NCBI GenBank assembly: GCA_023213395.1
Contig: CM041465.1
Span: 214,155,741 to 214,219,740, forward strand
Origin: Cycas panzhihuaensis
Taxonomy: Eukaryota > Cycadophyta
Reading direction: 5' to 3'
Length of the DNA stretch: 64,000 bases
Shown piece after piece: positions 57,385-64,000 of this stretch (positions are counted from its first letter, which is position 1; the number at the start of each line of letters is the position of its first letter). Below the pieces are notes generated by a model. The model was not told where the DNA came from, made no database searches, and saw only the letters and a program-made list of their open reading frames with translations. The position numbers and the translations under genes were made by a program.

Positions 57385-59310
57385 GGTGATGATGATGAAG
57401 TAGAAGATATGATAGAAGTATGTCCCACTAACACATGTGGTAAGTATACCAGGCACAACAGGGATGTAGAAATGAATGCTATGATAAGAAGTAAGTAATG
57501 ATTAAGTATTTTTTAATAACTATAAAAAATGAGCATAAGTAATAATGCAAGAATAAGGCCTAATGTAGAGCTAGCAAAGAGTAGTAATGTGGCATACCAC
57601 TAACCTCTAACTTATGTCCAAATGTAGGTGAGGTTTTTATGCCTAAGGCTTCTAGTATACGATTAAGGCCTTCACTTGCGATACCTGTACCTGCGTTTGG
57701 TGATGAAATCTAAGTCACAGTCGAGCCCAAGTACTCCTAGTCTTCACCCATTTTACAAGTGAGCAACTACATACCTCCTTCGAAGAGTCAAACGGTCCAT
57801 GACTATGACAGATATTGGACCAGGTTAATTTTAATCTTACATTAAGGTTTTTAGTTTTTTCAGGCAGTTATTAGGATTATCCCTGATTAGAGGCCGTAGG
57901 TATGACTAACCTATCCCTCCACTACTATTATGGTTAAGACTAGAATTAATATGAAACTCACACCTCCCTTATGGCTTAGCTTTTAGCCAACTATGGTCTA
58001 TTTCAACCAAGGTGAGTGTGTGCACAAGTTAAGAACTAGCAATATACATCGTACAGATAAGATTCCTTTTAGGAATAATATAAGTTATTTCTGAATAACT
58101 GAAAACTAAAATAGAAAGTTGTCAAATGTACTTGCTTACTTTTTGTGCTTGCTTTGTTGTTTCTACTACTATTGTGATACTTTATGCTATGTGTGCAAAT
58201 AGAAAAAACATACTAGATTTAGTAGGAGAACCAGATGTTGCTTTGATACAAGGTTCCCCTTACTTTAGTACAATGTTTCCAAATATATTTTTAGAAATTT
58301 TAATACAAAATCCATAATGGGCTAAAAAGTGGATCAACTTTGCACTAAATTACTTATTTTTCTAAGTCTATATGCATTTTATTTTACCTTATTTTATGAT
58401 TTTTTCATAAAATTTACAAATAATAATAAATTGGTAAATGTTTCTAAAAATTACAAATATGAAGGCCTAAATAATAAAATTTAAATTTATGTCAGAAGGA
58501 AAAAGTGTTCAGAATATTGTTTCTGATAGAGTAGTAAAGTTAGATTTTTGAAAAAGCATAAAACTTTTTGCTTGAAAAAAGCACAAAAGCAGAATCCAGC
58601 CAGATCTACTGTCTTAGAGTCTGAACTTCAATATGTTAAAAGTTATGTTTTGAAATGTATATCAACTTTACCTTATTCATCATCTCCAAAATCAACAAAA
58701 AGTTTACCAGAAATGCCCTCGCAATGTTCTTTGTGGGGTTGAGTAGGCAAATTTAGCATCCGCAAGAAAACTGTATAAATCTCACTAACCAGTGGATGAA
58801 ATTTGAGGAGATATGTCTTAAAATGATACAAAGACATAAACCTATGAAATCCCTCAATAAAATTTTTAGATTTTGAGCTTATAATTAAAAAATTTTATTG
58901 GGAAAGGTGCCTTAAGTCACTTATATGCAAATTCTACCATCTTTGTCTCAAATAAAACTTACTGTTGTAGGTTGAATCTAAAGTTTCTATAGAATACAAA
59001 AATTATCCTCTAGTCAAAGTGACCTTGCATGCAAAATTTTATTAAAATATGAGATGGTCAAATTTTTAATGAAATTATAGGCCTTTAATGTTTCCGGGGC
59101 TATTTTCGTAACTGAACGGATTCAAAAATTAGTATTCTTTGCCTTTAAAATTTTACACACATAGAGAAAGTAACAACATATAAAGTATTATAATTTTAAG
59201 CTCTCAAAATATTAAAAATGATAATTGCACTCTTAATACTTCACATTGAAGGTGAAGGAGAGGCAAAATGACTCAATGCATGTGGAATGGAATGAATAGA
59301 TCCTATTCTA
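57385..59310 (-). other. Leader of element C, no coding recognised
   Basis: 1.9 kb between gag start and primer-binding site. Only short random open frames. No domain seen on either strand. Confidence 0.55.
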
Positions 59311-59322
59311 GCTCTGATACCA
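59311..59322 (-). promoter_or_regulatory. Primer-binding site of element C (tRNA-iMet)
   Basis: Minus strand TGGTATCAGAGC, a perfect complement of initiator tRNA-Met, two bases from the 5' LTR. Confidence 0.93.
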
Positions 59323-59324
59323 CA

Positions 59325-59635
59325 TGAAGGAAGGATGGATCTAAGGAATAGATCACTCACATAAACACAATGACAATGGAGAATGAAAAAGAGATGAAAC
59401 AAGATATGAGAGTAAGTTTGGAAGTGAGAATGAATAATAACTCCCTCCTTGAAATTTCACCTTTCATTAATGAGCGTGAGCATTATGATTTTGATTTTCT
59501 TGCCTAATGATATGAACCTGGAATTATATTTAAATGCATGTAAAGTACATTTCATTAAGACACCGATGTTAACAATATATCCTAAGGTTACATAATTAAT
59601 CTACACAAATAACCTTGATACATTAACCTCTTTTA
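59325..59635 (-). repeat. 5' LTR of element C
   Basis: Plus strand TGAAGGAAGGATGG...CCTCTTTTA, 311 bp, matching 42619-42903 plus 52274-52365. Confidence 0.9.
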
Positions 59636-59640
59636 TAATT
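59636..59640. repeat. TSD of element C, right copy
   Basis: TAATT, identical to 42614-42618. Confidence 0.8.
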
Positions 59641-60747
59641 AAATAACATCAATTTCTCGTGTAGATAGTGAAAATATAAAAAGGTAAAATAAAATCATAA
59701 AGTATTAAAGAATGATATGTAAAACTTACTTATGGTTATGATTCACCTTATTTGGTCACTCAAAAGAAGATGTAATAGGGTATTTTCTCCCATGCCCTAT
59801 CTTATTTGTATTTTATAATAAATAAAAATTAGTGGGAATCCTATGAAAAAATAGAACTCCCAAGGGATTGATATATACTTAGTTTTATGGAAGGGTTAAT
59901 CTTAGGATCTAATTTGTAGATTTTAATATTGTTACTTGTTTCTCAGCTACCGGGAATGGGTTTTTGGCAAGTCAAATCAAGTAGGTATAGGTATGCTTCT
60001 ATCCTTTACCTTTGTCACTTCTCTAGACAGGTAAATCAGAGTATCTACTTTTCAATGAATGACTGATTGATACATTTGAGTGATCACCTTGTATCTGCTG
60101 CTTGATCATATTGCTTGACACTATTCTAGCCTATGACGACTACGGGACATGTATCCCAATAGCACTCCACAACCTTCCTACGTACCTCCATATTGTCTCA
60201 AGTACCAAGTAGCCTGTATAATCCATTCATACCCCCATTGCCACATCATAGCCCTTAGTACCTCACTAGGTGTGATTGGTATATTCCTATCCATTTGTCA
60301 GCTTCTTGGGAACCCTATCTCTCTGGTGCCCTATCTAGTCTAGGTCATCTCCTCCTTATGACTATCCCTAACCACCTTGATAGAGGGTCAAGCCCTTATA
60401 GGCCTGGGGTACCCTCTTTTAGAGGTCCCAACTCCCTTTTCTCCTTTTGTTTTACATTCTGTCACCGCACTGTGACAAATGTCGCATTACTGTGGTAAAC
60501 TTCACAGTATCGTGAAGTTTGTCACGGAACGACTGTCATAAAATATTTTTTAAAATTTAACGTGGTAATTTTTGTATTTTTCAAGAAATTACCACATGGC
60601 TAAGTCATACCCTGAGTCCTAGCCTAACCCTAATTATCCAATTAAGCTAGGGTTAGATATAAAACCCAAAAAAGACTTAATTCCCATCTCTTCCTCCATC
60701 TTTTCTCCTCTCCTCTTTCACTTTCACAGGTGGTTTTTTGCAAGAGC
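59641..60747. other. Intergenic DNA between elements C and D
   Basis: No recognised gene. It contains nested inverted repeats at 60472-60525: GTGACAAA...TTTGTCAC outside, AAACTTCAC-AGTATC-GTGAAGTTT inside (60497-60520). Confidence 0.5.
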
Positions 60748-61200
60748 TGTTGGAGTTAATTGTCATCACTCCACTCCCACCTTCCAACCAGGATTATACA
60801 CCTAACCATCCTCAATTTAGACATGTGATGCTCAACATGTCAAGGTAAGTTAATGTTAATTTGAGTTAGTTTATTTGAATTAAGTTACATTATTTTATGA
60901 TTAATTTGAATTCAGGGGTTGAGGAGTTTCCCTCCTCCCAAAAAACTATTTATATTAGGGGTGTACAACCCTGGTGTCTTTAGACACCACCTCCTTTGAG
61001 AATATTTGTCATGCTCTCAACAACAATAGATTAAAGGCAATGCTATCATACTCTCATAGTTTATTTGTACAACATCGATCTACATTGCTACATTGTTACA
61101 TAGATTTATATTGAATATTTCATGCAATACTATTATTTTGAATATATTGAAGTTTATTATATCTTCTGCCCTGTTCTCCTTATGTATTATATTTTCTTCA
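60748..61200 (+). repeat. 5' LTR of element D
   Basis: TGTTGGAGTTAATTG...TTTTCTTCA. It carries GAGGAG-TTTCC-CTCCTC, then CTATTTATATT as probable TATA region, and GGTGTC-TTTA-GACACC at 60973-60988. Confidence 0.85.
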
Positions 61201-61253
61201 TTTGCTATTAGAGCAGTTTAGCTACATTCTATTTCCTTCATTTAGTATCAGAG
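61201..61253 (+). promoter_or_regulatory. Duplicated primer-binding site of element D
   Basis: Two PBS-like sequences follow the LTR, about 40 bases apart: TTTGCTATTAGAGCAG at 61201 and TTTAGTATCAGAGCGG at 61241. Each is preceded by a similar TTC(C)TTCA LTR-end sequence. Both differ from the tRNA-iMet complement. Confidence 0.75.
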
Positions 61254-62430
61254 CGGACGATTGTTGGCCTGCTGAAGTTTTGAAGAAGAGCAACAGGACT
61301 TACTGGCATTCTACGATAAATTTTCTTATAAGAAAGAAATATTAATTATATTTATTTTCTGAAAACATTTCAGCAAGTTTTATATATTTTTCATCAAGAT
61401 TTACTCATTATTGAGCTATTTTTTGTAATATAACAAGTGTTTTTTCAGATTTTTCACAGATTTGTGCAGATTTATGAAGGATTTCAACTACAAGCTATAT
61501 GTTTTCAAAGATTTGTGAAGGAGATCAACAACAAGCTACATTTACTCAAAGCTTTTTCTCATATTTGAGCTATCTTTCTTCAGATTTATAGATTTTACCA
61601 TATATTTCATCATTTCTTGGCATTGTTTGTCTATTTATTGAATATTTTCTCAGATCTGTGAAGGTTTTCAGCTGCAAGCAAGACTCATACAAGTTTTCTT
61701 TAAGATCTACTAGATTTCACTTCAGATCTACTACATAGTCTACATATCTGCTCACTTTAGTAATATCTGACAGTTATTTTGTTCAAATATTCAATTTTTT
61801 CTCAGATCTACTATTTTTTATTATAGATCTACTTATTTCAGTAAGTTTTTCACTATTTTCTGGTATATTTGTTTAAATCTGTAATATTTTTGGCTATAGA
61901 TCTGCTATACTTAGGTCATATCTATAACATTTACATAATATTTTTGTAGATCTACTGGGTCTTACTTCAGGTCTGTGATTTTTCATCATTTGGTGATATT
62001 TGTTTTCTACAAGTTTTTCAACAGATTTATTATATTTTTCAATAGATTCACTCATTATTGATCTATTTTTATGATATAACAAGTATATTTCAGTGTTATT
62101 TCATAGATTTGTGCAGATTCGTAAAATTTATTTTTTTAGCTACAAGCTATATTTCAATCTACAAAAGATAGTATGCATATCTGCAACTTTTGGGGCATTT
62201 TCAGCCATCTGAAGAAGTATATGCAGTAGATCTATCTGTTGAAGAATACACTTGAAAGTTTGAAGATCTCATATGTAAGGGTTAACCTGCTACAAGTCTG
62301 CAAATCAGCTACATTACCAGGTTTTTTTATTACATTTTCAGATTTACATATATATTTCTGATATATCTACTACAAGATACATTTGAAAAGATTTCAGATA
62401 CACCTACATGTATGATATTTGCTTGACTTA
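61254..62430 (+). repeat. AGATCT-repeat leader of element D
   Basis: Many AGATCT and near-AGATCT units (for example 61653, 61702, 61804, 61825, 61898, 61953) in T-rich spacers, as in elements A and B; no ORF. Confidence 0.7.
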
Positions 62431-63238
62431 TTTCTTTTTGTTAAAATATTTAGAAATTTTTTGTTGATTTGTGCTTTATTGAATCAATAGAAAGAAAGCT
62501 TTCCTTTCATTATATCTTTTATTTATAGCTTTCCTTATTTCTACTAATATATTTTTTACAAGACCTAGCATATATTCTAGGCCAGACTATATCTCAACTT
62601 GTCTTACCAAGAGTAGACAGAAAAAACTCAACATTTCTCATGTTTTTGTATAAATATTCATATATTTTCTTTTAAATATTTTCTAAAACCCAATTTTATT
62701 ACTATTGTATAGAGACAAAATTCAAAATAATACATCATATAGAACGCAGGTACTATTTCAGTTCTATCTTCTTTACAATAGAACCCTTCTCTGTACTTTC
62801 ATAGTTCATCAACACTTTTCTGCTCACAGCTTTACTGTGTTGTATGTTTTCCATAGAGGTCTTCAAATCCTCATTATTCTCCATATTCAAGATATAAATA
62901 AATAAAATTCTTTAATATATTTCTTTACTTTGTTTCTGCCTGAGTTAAATGCATCTTGGTACACTTTATTTTCTTCTGTGTATACTCTCTGTGTATGCTT
63001 TATACCTCACTCGATAAATCTATGTGCTCTGGCTTTATCTGGAGTGCCATTGAAACCAGTCCTATTGATTCTCCAAACTGTAGCAGTGCTAAGGATCTCG
63101 TTTGAAACCTTTTAACTTTTCTTACTAAGAGGTATTATCTCAAACACTTGGGGACTAATGCGATGTACAATATACTATAGCGTCTCTTAGTTTCCTTCTT
63201 CTGATACTAAGTTCCTGGACCAAAATCCATTCTTTTAC
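62431..63238. other. Post-leader segment of element D, possibly intron of the armadillo gene fragment
   Basis: No domain is recognisable. If the minus-strand armadillo exon is real, 63238 downwards begins its downstream intron (GTAAAA). Alternatively this is plain retrotransposon internal DNA. Confidence 0.35.
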
Positions 63239-63451
63239 CCTAAGCTTCTCGTTGATAGACAAGTTCCAAAGAACACATATACTCTGTGCCTTTACCTCCA
63301 GGGGTAAGGAACGTCTTGTCAACAAACCCGTTATTTCCTCTACTGCTCCGGCATCAGCAATTAGTGTTCTGTATGAATCAATTGAAGAAATATTACGTAG
63401 CAGATCTGCAACTATTTCTATTGTTGAAGCCATATCTCGGAGCTGGTACTA
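63239..63451 (-). pseudogene. Armadillo-repeat protein exon (partial gene or captured fragment)
   Basis: Minus-strand reading: 'VADLLRNISSIDSYRTLIA', 'DAGAVEEITGLLTRRSLPLE' and 'VKAQSICVLWNLSINEKLR'. These are two consecutive armadillo-type helical units (AGAVE.I..LL..., .A...LWNLS.NEKLR) that I recall from a plant ARM-repeat family annotated in Arabidopsis. The frame reaches AGG|GTAAAA at 63239/63238, a good splice donor, exactly after 'NEKLR'. An acceptor-like GTTAG lies near 63452. This is one exon of a larger gene; the rest is not seen. It may be a true host exon or cargo carried by element D. The frame itself is undamaged. Confidence 0.6.
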
Positions 63452-63468
63452 ACATGCTAAGATAATCC

Positions 63469-63624
63469 TTATAGCGTGTTCTCAATAAAATTAGGGAGTG
63501 TGGCCCTCTCTTTTTCTTCATCTATTTGGCGTCGAACATTATTTCCTACTCTTATACTCTGCATCCTCCGTGGAACTGCGTATCTTTTGCGTGGTGTGTT
63601 AAACAACTCCAGCGCACTCTTCAT
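63469..63624 (-). other. Short GC-richer minus-strand ORF upstream of the ARM exon
   Basis: A 51-codon frame with a basic sequence ('MKSALELFNTPRKRYAVPRRM' region; key features are the Arg/Lys clusters). It lies in a more GC-rich patch (63480-63760) and in a different frame from the ARM exon, with no donor site between them. It could be a 5' exon or chance. A repeated block 'cagcgcactcttcatc' occurs at about 63611 and 63699. Confidence 0.25.
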
Positions 63625-64000
63625 CGGCTTTGACTCCTACTCACTTGTCGGCGTGCAGCTAGGCACAATAGTGCGACACACGCCTCTGTAGTTAATAACA
63701 GCGCACTCTTCATCCTTTGTTGACTCGAACCCTGAAACACAATGCAGCTTCATTGTTTTTTATTTGGCTTCATCGTTTTTTATTTATATTTGTACATATA
63801 TATATAAATATATATATATATTTTTAAGTGCGCTCGACTCTGGTTCCAGATTTTATAATTGTTTTATATTGTTTTCTTATAGTGCAGCCCCCCCGCCTAT
63901 TTGCAATTACGGCAGCATTACGTTTTTTAACGTTTCGTTTTTTTATATAAAGTTAAAAAATAAAATTTAATTGTATTTAATACAATTTCAATTCCATGTT

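Larger units (their letters stand above)
42619..59635 (-). mobile_element. Element C: Copia retrotransposon, 3' LTR split by nested element B
   Basis: A 5' LTR (59325-59635), a tRNA-iMet primer-binding site on the minus strand at 59311-59322, and a minus-strand gag-pol relic (57384 down to 52872) lead to a polypurine tract and a 3' LTR. The 3' LTR is divided between 42619-42903 and 52274-52365. The outer ends carry a perfect 5-bp TSD TAATT (42614-42618 and 59636-59640). Domain order is gag, protease, integrase, RT, RNase H (Copia). All domains are disrupted and several catalytic residues are replaced. Confidence 0.88.
60748..64000 (+). mobile_element. Element D: third member of the A/B LTR family, right end outside the window
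   Basis: A left LTR (60748-61200) shares the paired-hairpin/TATA core and the CTGTTCTCCT end block with A and B. The PBS region and a long AGATCT-rich leader (to about 62430) follow. After the leader the sequence changes character (63100-63760), with host-like coding on the minus strand. No gag block or right LTR is reached before 64000. The leader end resembles that of A and B. Confidence 0.75.

Overview
This is AT-rich nuclear DNA from a seed plant. A gymnosperm is my best guess, because old and strongly decayed LTR retrotransposons are stacked inside one another and genes are very sparse; the species cannot be read from the sequence. One gene looks intact (24045-25682, + strand). It is a single open frame of 545 codons combining conserved plant-specific motifs with a C3HC4 RING finger. 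A piece of a second host gene, an armadillo-repeat exon on the minus strand, lies at the right edge (63239-63451). Most of the rest is transposable elements and unrecognisable intergenic DNA.

Left part. A decayed Copia element (158-5534, minus) with both LTRs and a primer-binding site appears to sit inside an oppositely oriented Copia remnant (1-157 and 5535-7120, plus). It is followed by a truncated Ty3/gypsy relic (about 7925-12350, minus) with gag, protease and the start of reverse transcriptase. At 15452-21786 there is a complete but disabled L1-type LINE (ORF1 with DUF4283 and CCHC knuckle; ORF2 with endonuclease, RT, zinc-binding region and RNase H). It has a poly(A) tail and a perfect 15-bp target-site duplication, and is visibly richer in GC than its surroundings. 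A small Copia leader/LTR relic follows, then the RING gene with TATA boxes upstream.

Middle. 26041-33716 is AT-rich with no recognised gene; it holds a long CA microsatellite and a 283-bp tandem duplication. Element A (33717-39132, plus) is a complete LTR element whose only coding region is a Copia-type gag, i.e. a non-autonomous gag-only element. 39133-42613 holds two separate near-perfect tandem duplications of 88 and 87 bp.

Right part. Copia element C (42619-59635, minus, TSD TAATT) has its 3' LTR interrupted by element B (about 42904-52273, plus), a relative of A. B in turn contains element E (45191-49451, plus), an LTR element with no recognisable coding. Element D (60748 to beyond the end, plus) is a third member of the A/B family.

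The A/B/D family is the most interesting system here. The LTRs share two short hairpins around the TATA box, the long leaders are packed with AGATCT repeats, and primer-binding sites are sometimes duplicated. Between the leader and the gag block lies a variable cargo segment that differs in each copy and, in B and D, carries antisense remnants resembling host coding sequence. This suggests a gene-capturing, gag-only retrotransposon lineage.
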